From contig JALFBN010000011.1 in NCBI GenBank assembly GCA_022772085.1, positions 62,001-126,000 of the forward strand: DNA of 64,000 nt. Direction: 5' to 3'. Origin of the DNA: Porphyromonas sp. (lineage in GTDB: Bacteria; Bacteroidota; Bacteroidia; Bacteroidales; Porphyromonadaceae). Each line of letters opens with the position of its first letter. The first letter of the stretch is position 1. Made by a program: the position numbers and the translations under genes. The notes beneath the pieces were generated by a model. The model saw only the letters and a program-made list of their open reading frames with translations, did not search any database and had not been told where the DNA came from. Of this stretch, positions 27,174 through 35,725 are shown piece after piece.

Positions 27174-27240
27174 GGTGGAGCAAAAACAGCAGAATGAAAT
27201 CTCCACCGAAAAAGTTTCTTTACCACTGATATGCAGTGAT
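27174..27240. repeat. Short inverted repeats at the island edge
   Basis: GGTGGAG (27174-27180) and CTCCACC (27201-27207) form one hairpin. CACTG and CAGTG around ATATG (27226-27240) form a second. They lie between tRNA-Phe and the integrase stub, where att or recombinase-binding sequences of integrative elements usually occur. That role is inferred. Confidence 0.35.
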
Positions 27241-27300
27241 TTGCGTATCGAGAACTCGTGAGTGATTTCCGAATTTTGTATCAACTAAAAACGTATCGAA

Positions 27301-27600
27301 ATGAGAAGGATTTCATTCAATGTGCTCTTCTTTATCAAGAAGACGAAACTGCTCAAAAACGGAGAAGCCTCGGTTTGCATGAGAATTACCGTTGATGGAC
27401 AACGTGTCGAAACTAATATTCGAAAAAGTGTCGATCCGAGTTCTTGGAACCAAGCCAAAGAGTGTGTACGTGGTAAAAGTCGTAAAGCCAACGAACTGAA
27501 TAGCTACATAGAAGAAGCAAAAATCAAGTTACACTCTATCTTTACCGAGTTAGAAGAACAAGGGAGCACAATAACCGCTCGTATTCTTCAAGAAAAATAA
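27301..27600 (+). pseudogene. Truncated tyrosine recombinase (integrase), N-terminal arm-binding domain only
   Basis: A 99-codon frame, MRRISFNVLFFIKKTKLL, then VCMRITVDGQRVETN and SSWNQAKECVRGKSRKAN. This is the arm-type DNA-binding domain of Bacteroides-type integrases, which normally run to about 400 residues. A TAA ends the frame just after this domain. The SAM-like core-binding and catalytic domains (R-H-R-Y) are absent downstream, so it cannot be an active recombinase. Its position 230 bases after tRNA-Phe marks the end of a former integrative element. Confidence 0.8.
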
Positions 27601-27690
27601 AGTAGGGATAAATCATTATTTTTGGGTATTGCCTATACAAGGAGATGTTAAGACCTTTGCGAGCAAGAATGGGACAATATATATTGACCT

Positions 27691-27889
27691 ATGCAAACGC
27701 CAAAGGATCATACACGTAAGCCATTGCTGAAAATAGCTCGAGAAGCCTTTCTTCGGGAAGGATTCAAGGCTGTGTCTGTGCGTGAAATCTCCCAACGGTC
27801 TGGCATTGGGTTGGGCAATATGTACAACTATTCTTATCCCTGCAGAAAACAATTCAGAAATGCAAACAAAAGTCAAACGCAATTTTTAA
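27691..27889 (+). pseudogene. Broken TetR-family regulator
   Basis: The frame starts MQTPKDHTRKPLLKIAREAF and runs through FKAVSVREISQRSGIGLGNM, a normal TetR helix-turn-helix, up to YNYS. The expected ligand-binding domain is missing. The last bases read better in another frame (ENNSEMQTKVKRNF then TAA at 27887-27889), suggesting an internal deletion with frameshift that joined the helix-turn-helix to the gene's end. It could still yield a short DNA-binding peptide of about 70 residues ending at 27903. It lies directly upstream of the six-helix membrane protein gene, which it may once have regulated. Confidence 0.65.
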
Positions 27890-27899
27890 GAAGAAAAGT

Positions 27900-28544
27900 A
27901 TGAACAAAAATCTCAAACTGACCGGATATGCCGGAATCGTAGGAAGCCTGCTGATGTACATAGGGGATATGCTACTATATTTCACGACTCGCCCCATCAC
28001 AGATTTGGAAAGTGAGCTGTTACCTTCGATGGGTACGGTGCCCTTGTGGCGTCTTATAGCAGGCGGATTATTAGGCCCTTTGGCTACCATTCTGATCATC
28101 ATTGGATTTTATCATTTGTTTCTCAGGACCAAGAAGACACGGAAGAAGACAGCCTTTTGGATGCATGTGTTCTTCTCCGTGAGTATGATTTTCGGGGGAG
28201 CTTACCATGCTTTTTTTCCGGCTTTCGGCATTGTTGCCTCTCAAGGACATCCTGAGATCATTGGCAACCTACTCTCCTATACTCGCTTATTGGGTGGGCT
28301 TACGTTCTATCTGATGGGAATAGGCTGCTTGCTATTCTGTGTACTGATACTGCAAAAGCAGACCTCATACCCTCGTTGGGTAGTGATCGTAACACCATTG
28401 GTTACTATTTGGGGCAATTTCCTTTGGCAAATGTTACCACAACCCTATCTTTTGTTGATAGCGGGAGGATGGAACAATTTGATCTGCACCTTGATTTTCG
28501 CAGTATCGCTTTTGACATTGAATAAGCATAAGGAAAAAGAATAA
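27900..28544 (+). CDS. Six-helix membrane protein of unknown function (DUF6796-like)
   Basis: An intact 214-residue frame with about six transmembrane helices, beginning MNKNLKLTGYAGIVGSLLMY and ending in a charged KHKEKE tail. Conserved-looking features include FGGAYHAFFPAFG and a W-rich segment near residue 175. The assignment to DUF6796 is tentative and from memory. It sits in the decayed island, directly after the broken tetR; pairs of TetR regulators with such membrane proteins are common. No substrate can be suggested. Confidence 0.55.
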   Translation: MNKNLKLTGYAGIVGSLLMYIGDMLLYFTTRPITDLESELLPSMGTVPLWRLIAGGLLGPLATILIIIGFYHLFLRTKKTRKKTAFWMHVFFSVSMIFGGAYHAFFPAFGIVASQGHPEIIGNLLSYTRLLGGLTFYLMGIGCLLFCVLILQKQTSYPRWVVIVTPLVTIWGNFLWQMLPQPYLLLIAGGWNNLICTLIFAVSLLTLNKHKEKE

Positions 28545-28729
28545 TCACAGTCATATTTTGAGGAAAAACAATGGCCCGAGTAAATGACAGCAGTTGAGAA
28601 GCTTCATAGCCACAATGAACGGAATCGTTTGAATAAAACGACCGAGATCGTTCCGGTGGAATTGTCCGAATCATTCCGATAGAGCGACAAAAAAGAATCC
28701 AAAGCATAAACCTCAAACAAGAAAGCAAC

Positions 28730-28996
28730 GTGCTACTATACAACGTAAAGAAAGAAGTAACGCGCATAGGGAAACACAAAGGCAAAACGATATATTATGC
28801 CACCTTCGTTGCGCAAGATAAGGTTCCTACTCGTCAGGGAGGAGTTCGTGTCATCAATGCCATAACCCTGAGCCGTTCCGATGTGCATGACACCATCACC
28901 TCGGCAGAGACCGTGCGTAAAGAGGAAGCGAGACGGTTGTACCGAACCCTATACCCGAAGCGTGCGATACCAGACTTTAATATCCAATCCAGGTAA
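28730..28996 (+). pseudogene. Degenerate HU-like DNA-binding protein fragment
   Basis: The frame from a GTG at 28730 reads LLYNVKKEVTRIGKHKGKT, then YYATFVAQDKVPTRQ and NAITLSRSDVHDTIT. This matches the N-terminal pattern of Bacteroidota HU-like proteins. After AETVRKEE it departs from the family (RRLYRTLYPKRAIPDF) and stops at 88 residues, without the DNA-binding beta arms expected near residues 60-120. No ATG start is present. Small deletions and frameshifts are the likely cause. The 185 bases upstream from 28545 contain no other recognisable gene. Confidence 0.5.
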
Positions 28997-29003
28997 AGAA
29001 ACA

Positions 29004-31346
29004 ATGAAACAGAAAGTACTCTATCTTTTCTTATCACTAATGCTCATGAGCCTTAGTGTCTCCGCTCAAACAGGGGGAGGACGGATTGCGGGCATAGTTA
29101 TCGACGATTCAGGCGAAGAACCGCTACCCGGTGCAACCATCTTTATAGAGGAACTGAAAAAGGGCGTTGCAGCAAATGGGCATGGGGAGTTCTCTTTTTC
29201 TGACATCCCCCCTGCCACCTATACGCTTACCGTGAAATTTATGGGTTACCACGCGCAAACCAGTAAGATCACAGTAGGTAAGGAGAGAGGCAAGAAAATC
29301 ATCATCCGCATGAAAGCCCAATCCCAATCGCTTGAAGAGGTTATTGTGATGGGCAAGAGCGAAGCCCGTAAGATACGGGAGCAGGCCATGCCTATATCCG
29401 TAATCAGCATGAGTCAGATACAAGGAACGGTCAACAATGTGCAGGATGTTCTGGCAAAGACTGCCGGTATCACCGTGCGGACGATGGGTGGTGTGGGCAG
29501 TGCTTCTCGTATTTCGGTACGTGGGTTGGAAGGAAAACGTATTGGACTTTTCATTGACGGGCATCCGATGAACGATAATTCCGATTTTATCGACATCAAT
29601 GATATTCCGGTGGAAATGATTGATCGCATTGAGATATATAAAGGTGTTGTTCCCGCCAAGTTCGGAGGATCTGCCGTGGGAGGAGCCGTAAACATTGTCG
29701 TCAAAGAGTATCCTCCCAAGTATTTGGACGTGAATTATTCTTATGGAAGTTTCAATACCCACAAAGCATCTGTGGTGAGCAAGATGAACATTGCTCCAAA
29801 AGGTATCGAGTTCGGGTTAGGAGGTTTTTATAACCATTCCGACAATAACTACAAGATGAAGTCTCCCTTCCAGGAGGGGCTTACGATAACCCGAGATCAC
29901 GACAAGTTTAAGAAGACGGTTATCGGCGGCAGCTTTAAGGCTCGGAAGTGGTGGTTTGATTTGGTGGAATTTGAACCTGTCTTCATACATACCTATAAGG
30001 ATATACAGGGGATAGAGTCAAATATTCAGTATGCCCACAGCCATTCCAACGCTTTTATTTTCGCCAATAAGATGGAGAAGGACAACTTTCTCTTGGAAGG
30101 GCTGGACTTGGATTGGCAACTGGGATATATTTACACCAACTATAATTTTGCCGATACCGCCTCTCATCGCACACATTGGGACGGAACGCATTATCCGGCG
30201 GCTTCCAAATTTGGTGGCGAAATCGGCAAATGGGCTTCATTATTGACGAATGATAAGCATCAATTACAGCACAAATTGAATCTCAACTATCTTGTCAATG
30301 AAAACCATTCGGTCAACTTTAACTCTTTGCTGAAATATGCCCGTGCCAACCCCAGGGATGTAATAAAGGACAAGGTCATTGGCTACCGTACTGAATTTCC
30401 AAGCAATATGCTCAGCTGGGTGGCGGGATTGAACTACGACTATCGCTCTTCAGACGATAAGTTCCTCAATTCTGTCAATATCAAGTATTACCACTATTTG
30501 ATGAAAACGCGGATGGCAAGTATTCTTACAAATTCAGCGGAAGATATAGATACTCGCAAGAATGATTTCGGCATCAGCAATGCGCTTCGTTACCGTATCA
30601 CTCCCACCCTGATGGCAAAAGCGTCACTCGGGTATGATGTAAGGCTTCCATCGGAAGAAGAACTGCTGGGCGATGGATATGTAATAGCTCCTGCGGGCAA
30701 TTTGATTCCTGAACGCAACACAAGTGTAAACGTGGGAATGATGTTTGACCTGACAGGAAAGTCTCCCAGCAACATGCAAGTAGAAGTAAATGGTTTTTAC
30801 ATGTATCTACAGGACATGATTCGCTTTACGGGAGGCTTCTTGCAATCGCAGTATCAAAATTTTGGCGAGATGAGGACTCTTGGTGTGGAAGCAGAGGTGA
30901 AAGCCGATGTCACACGTTGGCTCTATGGTTACGTAAACGCGACCTATCAAGACCTGCGAGATATGCGTAAGTATGAACAAAACACCACTGTTGTCAATCC
31001 GACAAAGGGCAGCCGTATGCCCAATATACCTTATCTGATGGCAAATGCAGGACTAGAGTTTCACAAAGAGAATCTATTCGGAGGGAAAGGGATGAACACG
31101 CGCATATTTACCGATGCTTCATTCGTGGAGGAATACCTTTATGACTTCGAACAAAGCCAATTCCAGCAGCATCGCATACCTCGAACCTTCTCATGCAGTA
31201 TGGGCTTTGAGCAGAGTTTTGGAAATGGACGCTACTTCATTATGGGGAGAATAAACAACCTGACCGATGCGCAAATGATCAGTGAATTCAATCGCCCCTT
31301 ACCGGGACGTAGTTTCTCTATCAGATTCAGGTACGTACTCAAGTAA
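29004..31346 (+). CDS. TonB-dependent receptor, XusA-like
   Basis: Outer-membrane receptor of 780 residues. The ATG at 29004 gives a signal peptide (MKQKVLYLFLSLMLMSLSVS). Residues ~25-110 are a carboxypeptidase-regulatory-like domain (GIVIDDSGEEPLPGATIFI). The plug follows (LEEVIVMGKSEARKIREQ, then AGITVRTMGGVGSASRISVRG), and the remainder is a 22-strand-type barrel ending ...RSFSIRFRYVLK with a terminal aromatic-rich strand. It is followed 35 bases later by a DUF4374 lipoprotein. The same pair in Bacteroides thetaiotaomicron (XusA-XusB) takes up foreign siderophores. A siderophore or haem ligand is therefore inferred, not shown. Confidence 0.85.
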   Translation: MKQKVLYLFLSLMLMSLSVSAQTGGGRIAGIVIDDSGEEPLPGATIFIEELKKGVAANGHGEFSFSDIPPATYTLTVKFMGYHAQTSKITVGKERGKKIIIRMKAQSQSLEEVIVMGKSEARKIREQAMPISVISMSQIQGTVNNVQDVLAKTAGITVRTMGGVGSASRISVRGLEGKRIGLFIDGHPMNDNSDFIDINDIPVEMIDRIEIYKGVVPAKFGGSAVGGAVNIVVKEYPPKYLDVNYSYGSFNTHKASVVSKMNIAPKGIEFGLGGFYNHSDNNYKMKSPFQEGLTITRDHDKFKKTVIGGSFKARKWWFDLVEFEPVFIHTYKDIQGIESNIQYAHSHSNAFIFANKMEKDNFLLEGLDLDWQLGYIYTNYNFADTASHRTHWDGTHYPAASKFGGEIGKWASLLTNDKHQLQHKLNLNYLVNENHSVNFNSLLKYARANPRDVIKDKVIGYRTEFPSNMLSWVAGLNYDYRSSDDKFLNSVNIKYYHYLMKTRMASILTNSAEDIDTRKNDFGISNALRYRITPTLMAKASLGYDVRLPSEEELLGDGYVIAPAGNLIPERNTSVNVGMMFDLTGKSPSNMQVEVNGFYMYLQDMIRFTGGFLQSQYQNFGEMRTLGVEAEVKADVTRWLYGYVNATYQDLRDMRKYEQNTTVVNPTKGSRMPNIPYLMANAGLEFHKENLFGGKGMNTRIFTDASFVEEYLYDFEQSQFQQHRIPRTFSCSMGFEQSFGNGRYFIMGRINNLTDAQMISEFNRPLPGRSFSIRFRYVLK

Positions 31347-31381
31347 TCAATCATCTAATAATCAACTAAACAAAAAAAGCA

Positions 31382-32623
31382 ATGAAACAAAAATTGTCTT
31401 TCGCAGTAACCATTCTTGCTGCACTGAGTCTCAGCTCATGTGACAAGAATAGCCCTGATATTCCCATAACAGCAGGAGGAAAGGGAAATGTACTACTTCT
31501 GACAGCTTTGCCCAATGCTACGGGCATGGATGGAACTGTCTATATGCAACTCATTGACGAGCCCAAGTTAGGCACGACGACGGCTGTTGACAATAAGAAT
31601 GGCATAAACGTCCCCTTTGGAAGTTCTTACCCCATGGTAATAGGTGATGAGGTCTATGTCTTCCCAAGCTATCACAAGACTATGGACAAAAATGAACTGA
31701 TCAAGTATCGCCGCATAAACGAGGGTTTACAGAAAGTAGGCAGTATGCCATTGCCTGCCAATAACGGCGCCAATAGTCTCGTCAAGCTGTCTTCGACAAA
31801 GGCGTATCTATCACTTTCCGGATTGGGGATGATCTACATTTTCAATCCCGAAACGATGCAGAAGACAGGAGAGATAGACTTGACATCTTTGGGCATACAA
31901 GACAATAATCCCGACATAGGAATTATGATTGAACGTGACGGGTACGTATTCGCAGGCTTAAGTCAGATGGTGGGGGGCTGGACAAGCCCTGAAAATTACA
32001 AACAAGCAGACGTAGCCGTTATTGACACGAAGACGGACAAGCTGGTCAAGATGATTTCGGAGAAAATCGGAGGGTTCTCCCAGGCCACACGTCCTATCGA
32101 TCCGAAATCTTTATTCATGGACGAAAAAGGGGACATATACATCTCCTGTCTAGGCAATTTCGGAATGGTAGCAGGGCATAAGGCTGGTATACTGCGAATC
32201 AAAAAGGGTGAAACGGATTTCGACCCCGCATATCATTGGACAATAACCGGAGCAATGATCGAAGGAGAAGAGAAAACGGCCGGATTTGCGGCTTCTATCT
32301 GTTATGTAGCCAATGGCAAGGCCTACGGATACATTGATGTTCCGGGTTATTACAAGCCCGGAGAAACCGGGCATGCCGCTATAGCGAGCAGAGCCGTTGT
32401 CTTTGATCTATACAATCAGAAGATGAGCAAAATCGAAGGATTGGAATTGTCCAACGGTTATGGTGTATTAGTCTCTAAGTATAAGGATGGGTTGGCTATC
32501 TGCAATGCTTCAGCAACCACCAAAGGCATCTATTATCTCAATCCTCGAACATCTGAGGTTAATCCAACTCCTATGATAACTACTGTAGGAAACCCCATGG
32601 CAATAGAATGGCTCGGCAACTAA
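31382..32623 (+). CDS. DUF4374 lipoprotein, XusB-like
   Basis: Predicted surface lipoprotein of 413 residues. The signal peptide ends in the lipobox LSLSSCDKN. The mature part is a beta-propeller-like chain with recurrent strand patterns (LSSTKAYLSLSGLGMIYIFN, GYVFAGLSQMVGG, GDIYISCLGNFG). DUF4374 proteins pair with TonB receptors; XusB of B. thetaiotaomicron, a propeller of this type, captures enterobactin-type siderophores at the cell surface. The third gene of that locus, the PepSY membrane protein XusC, is absent here. The gene ends before a strong terminator. Confidence 0.8.
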   Translation: MKQKLSFAVTILAALSLSSCDKNSPDIPITAGGKGNVLLLTALPNATGMDGTVYMQLIDEPKLGTTTAVDNKNGINVPFGSSYPMVIGDEVYVFPSYHKTMDKNELIKYRRINEGLQKVGSMPLPANNGANSLVKLSSTKAYLSLSGLGMIYIFNPETMQKTGEIDLTSLGIQDNNPDIGIMIERDGYVFAGLSQMVGGWTSPENYKQADVAVIDTKTDKLVKMISEKIGGFSQATRPIDPKSLFMDEKGDIYISCLGNFGMVAGHKAGILRIKKGETDFDPAYHWTITGAMIEGEEKTAGFAASICYVANGKAYGYIDVPGYYKPGETGHAAIASRAVVFDLYNQKMSKIEGLELSNGYGVLVSKYKDGLAICNASATTKGIYYLNPRTSEVNPTPMITTVGNPMAIEWLGN

Positions 32624-32641
32624 ACCATAGCCTATAAATCA

Positions 32642-32651
32642 GGGGGGGGGG
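32642..32651 (+). repeat. Homopolymeric G tract (10 G)
   Basis: Ten consecutive G, 19 bases after the stop of the DUF4374 gene. The last three G form the base of the terminator stem. Such tracts are prone to slippage, but no coding frame or promoter would obviously change here. Confidence 0.9.
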
Positions 32652-32697
32652 TAAAGATGGAAGTAGACATCCCTGCTTTCTCTTTGCCCTCTTTTTT
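32649..32697 (+). terminator. Terminator of the receptor/DUF4374 operon
   Basis: GGGTAAAGA pairs with TCTTTGCCC (one G-T pair). The inner GGAAGTAG/CTGCTTTC extends the stem, and TCTTTTTT follows. Confidence 0.75.
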
Positions 32698-32709
32698 ATC
32701 CTCTTGTTC

Positions 32710-32746
32710 AAAAAGAAAACAGCAGATTGGTATAGTTAGATGCTGT
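32710..32746 (-). terminator. Possible terminator of the aroK transcript
   Basis: On the minus strand ACAGCA and TGCTGT form a 6-bp stem around a 16-base loop, followed by TTTCTTTTT. It lies 176 bases beyond the aroK stop. In the bases between (32747-32921) only very short frames are seen, such as a 27-codon one starting at 32831 (MKKHQYRKSHITTTQ), of unknown meaning. Confidence 0.5.
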
Positions 32747-32921
32747 AATTCCCTATCATATGCCTAGCGACATGGAACCGACAGTCAAACAAAATGAGCA
32801 GTTTAAGGTCAAGAGCAAAAAAATAAGATCATGAAAAAACATCAATACAGAAAGTCTCATATAACAACAACACAAAGAAAAGATTTCACAAAGTTTTGGG
32901 CAACTTCTCTCTAGAAATAGG

Positions 32922-33461
32922 CTACGTGAGGAGCAGTGTGGCGATTTGCTCCGCAACCCGCTCTTCGTCGTTAAGTGTGTACACCTCATCGCAAGGGATG
33001 ATATACTGCGCCTGCTCGTAGATAGGTGCACGCAATGCCATCGCTCGAGTAACATGCTCCCGAAGGGCCTCTCCTGTAAGTTCCCGAACCGAGGGGCGCG
33101 TCCGCTTACAGAGTTCGATGCGATCTACCAGATTTGAGATCGGCAACTTAAGGTACACTGTCGTGCCACACTGATTCATCAAGTCCATGTTATTGTGATG
33201 GCAAGGCAATCCACCACCCGTGGCAATCACGGCATTAGGATAACCCGACAGCTCCTCGATCACCATCGTCTCCCGACGACGAAAGGGTTCCTCCCCTTCC
33301 GATACAAAGATGTCAGCAACACTTTTGCGGAATCGTCGCTCAATAAATATATCCGTATCAAGGAACTCTCGCCCCATCCGACGAGCCAGCTTACGCCCTA
33401 CGGTACTCTTGCCCGAGGCCATATACCCCACAAGAAATACCGGTGTGTCCTGTTCTATCAT
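32922..33461 (-). CDS. aroK: Shikimate kinase
   Basis: Phosphorylates shikimate in the chorismate pathway. The 179-residue protein carries the P-loop FLVGYMASGKSTVG, the shikimate-binding DTDIFIERR, and the conserved ATGGGLPC. The LID-type region contains RTRPSVRE. Its start lies 3 bases after the stop of the upstream HD gene, so the two form an operon. Confidence 0.95.
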   Translation of the reverse strand: MIEQDTPVFLVGYMASGKSTVGRKLARRMGREFLDTDIFIERRFRKSVADIFVSEGEEPFRRRETMVIEELSGYPNAVIATGGGLPCHHNNMDLMNQCGTTVYLKLPISNLVDRIELCKRTRPSVRELTGEALREHVTRAMALRAPIYEQAQYIIPCDEVYTLNDEERVAEQIATLLLT

Positions 33462-33464
33462 ATA

Positions 33465-35600
33465 TCACTTGGATTCGGGCTGCTCTTCGCTCGATGCGGA
33501 GAGGATCGGTTCTTTTTTCAGCTTAGGATAGGCAATACGAGAGTGATTCATCGTCAAGAGCTTGGCAACAAAGGTTTCTTTTATCGTGGTAATCTCACGG
33601 AAAGTGAGTGGTGTATTGTCCAATAACTTATCGGCAACAATACCATCCACAATACGTTCCACCAAATTTTTGATCGACTCCTCGGTGTACTCTTTGAGGC
33701 TACGGCTACTCGCCTCTACCGCATCGGCAAGCATCAGAATCCCCGTTTCACGACTAAAGGGATTGGGACCGGGATAGGTAAAGGGCGCAGGGTCGACATA
33801 CTCACCGGCATGCTCGTTGCAAGCCATTGTGTAAAAATACTTGGTACAACCCTTACCATGATGAGTACGGATGAAGTCAATAACCTGAGGGGGAAGCTTA
33901 TACTTCTGAGCCAGTGCCACTCCACCCGTTATATGTTTGATGATGATGGAGGCGCTCTCCTCGTAGGTCATTTCGTCATGCGGATTGCGACCACCTTGGT
34001 TATTTTCGGTAAAGAAAGGAGCATTGAGCATCTTACCAATATCATGATAGAGAGCTCCCGTGCGTGTCAGCTGCACATCGGCATCAATGCTTTGTGCAGC
34101 ATCCGTAGCGAGTATAGAGACCTGCATCGAGTGCTGAAAAGTGCCGGGGGCATGCTCCGATAGTTGACGCAAGAGCGGTCTATTGATGTCGCTTAGTTCC
34201 ACAAGGCTGATGTTACTAATGTACCCAAAGAGCTTTTCCATCGGATAGACCAACACATAGGCAAACATGAGGAAGACCATGTTAATCGCAAAACCAAGCG
34301 TATGCATCGCATCCGCATTCTCCAAAGCTCCATTACGCATCAGAGAGAGAGCTATGGAGAGGATCGAGTAGGACAAAAAAGCAAAAAAGGTTGTTCTAAT
34401 TAACTGCGAACGTGAAGTCAGATTTTTCAAGCTAAAAATAACGACCATCCCCGATACCATCTGCAACACGATGAACTCGAGTGGCATCGTAACAAAGAGA
34501 GCTGACAAGAGTACCGTGATCGTATGCGAGAAGTAGGCTGTACGCGAATCAAAGAAAATACGAACAAGTAGGGGTAATATCAGATAGGGGATAATGTAAA
34601 CATCAAAATGGAAGAGCGAAACCGCCAGCTCCGTCACAAAGACAAAGAAGAGAATGCTCAAAGCAATAAAAATGGTGTTCTTAAGTTGATGAAAGATGGA
34701 GGGCCGGAAAACGATCCAATAGAACCAAAGCCCCATCAAAAGGACGACAACAATGAGGAGTATCCCTCCAATGCGACCAATGTACGTGCTATCCGTCTCG
34801 GACTTATCCTCATACATTTTTTTGTAGCTTGCTAAAATGTTGAAGGTCGCATCATCTATAATATCGCCTTTATCCACGATGCGCCGACCGGCTACTACGA
34901 CCCCCGTAGAGTTAGGAATCTTCTGTTGCTCTTCCCGCACTACGTTGCTCCTCGTAGCAACATCCTCCGAAATGTTGGATTTGAGGTAGTTTTCAAAATT
35001 GACATGGCGCAATACATCGGGATTGTATCCGGCCTCCGCAGCTCGATACAAAGCCTGCTGATAGGCATCCTTTACGGTCAAGAAAAGAGTAATCGGATGT
35101 TTTTTGCTTTCATTTTGCTCGTAGAGGAGATTCACCTCATAGATAGGATGCCCCTCCTCCTCATCTTCCTCTTCCCGTTGGTTGGCGAGGAGTAGTTTTT
35201 GATTGAGAGCATCATCGATAATCCCATGCTCGTAGGTCTCCTCAAGGTAATTGCGAATCCAGATATCATACCCAGCGGTGAGCTGTCCCTGCCACCGCTG
35301 TACGCAGTCGTTATTCCAATGGTTGATCTTTTCTTTAGCTACCGAGGGGTCTATTTTGTAGTAGGGCAAGATATTTTTTTCCACACTATCTCGCTCTGCT
35401 TTGAGTAGCTCTTGAGGTTTGAGGATAGTGATGTCATAAGGGGCGATCAGCAACTCGTATGGCCACACTTGCCCCCGCTCAAAGTTGTACATGAACTTGT
35501 GCTCTCGGGGAGAGAAAAGGAGTATTACAAAAGCCACCGCCATCAGGACCAATAGGGATTGCGTCTGTAAACTCAGGTGCTTAGGCATCGTTATCTTCAT
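33465..35600 (-). CDS. 7TM-HD family phosphodiesterase (PgpH/YqfF-like)
   Basis: Membrane protein of 711 residues. The first helix (QSLLVLMAVAFVILLFS) is followed by an extracytoplasmic domain (~35-275) and then about seven helices (~285-470). The cytoplasmic HD domain carries TRTGALYHDIGKML, HDEMTY and FIRTHHG, the metal-binding His and Asp residues. This architecture is that of PgpH, which hydrolyses cyclic di-AMP in Firmicutes, so control of a cyclic dinucleotide is inferred. The start at 35600 was preferred over an upstream Met at 35624 because it lies at a reasonable distance from the -7 box at 35646-35653. aroK follows 3 bases later. Confidence 0.85.
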   Translation of the reverse strand: MKITMPKHLSLQTQSLLVLMAVAFVILLFSPREHKFMYNFERGQVWPYELLIAPYDITILKPQELLKAERDSVEKNILPYYKIDPSVAKEKINHWNNDCVQRWQGQLTAGYDIWIRNYLEETYEHGIIDDALNQKLLLANQREEEDEEEGHPIYEVNLLYEQNESKKHPITLFLTVKDAYQQALYRAAEAGYNPDVLRHVNFENYLKSNISEDVATRSNVVREEQQKIPNSTGVVVAGRRIVDKGDIIDDATFNILASYKKMYEDKSETDSTYIGRIGGILLIVVVLLMGLWFYWIVFRPSIFHQLKNTIFIALSILFFVFVTELAVSLFHFDVYIIPYLILPLLVRIFFDSRTAYFSHTITVLLSALFVTMPLEFIVLQMVSGMVVIFSLKNLTSRSQLIRTTFFAFLSYSILSIALSLMRNGALENADAMHTLGFAINMVFLMFAYVLVYPMEKLFGYISNISLVELSDINRPLLRQLSEHAPGTFQHSMQVSILATDAAQSIDADVQLTRTGALYHDIGKMLNAPFFTENNQGGRNPHDEMTYEESASIIIKHITGGVALAQKYKLPPQVIDFIRTHHGKGCTKYFYTMACNEHAGEYVDPAPFTYPGPNPFSRETGILMLADAVEASSRSLKEYTEESIKNLVERIVDGIVADKLLDNTPLTFREITTIKETFVAKLLTMNHSRIAYPKLKKEPILSASSEEQPESK

Positions 35601-35645
35601 ATTGTCAAATCGAATTAGCCCCATATTTAGGGCATGAAAACATTA

Positions 35646-35653
35646 CAAAGATA
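35646..35653 (-). promoter_or_regulatory. -7 box (TATCTTTG) of the HD-aroK operon
   Basis: The minus strand reads TATCTTTG, a perfect consensus match 46 bases before the HD gene start. It is only 11 bases from the divergent -7 box of valS, so the two core promoters overlap back to back. Confidence 0.7.
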
Positions 35654-35664
35654 GGGGTTTTTCC

Positions 35665-35672
35665 TACCTTTG
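35665..35672 (+). promoter_or_regulatory. -7 box (TACCTTTG) of valS
   Basis: TACCTTTGC matches the Bacteroidota consensus 54 bases before the valS ATG. The overlap with the opposite promoter at 35646-35653 means RNA polymerase can probably serve only one at a time. Confidence 0.7.
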
Positions 35673-35725
35673 CGGTAGAATAGATAGCCAATCCGACTAT
35701 CTGACCCATTCTTACAGTATAGAAA

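Noticed and set aside
28405-28785. 126-codon minus-strand frame in the island
   Set aside because: It overlaps the end of the membrane protein gene on the other strand and has biased, unstructured composition.
32759-32914. Two tiny frames after the DUF4374 gene as a remnant of xusC
   Set aside because: One begins MKKHQYRKSHITTTQ, but 27 codons without a membrane helix are too little to assign to a PepSY protein.
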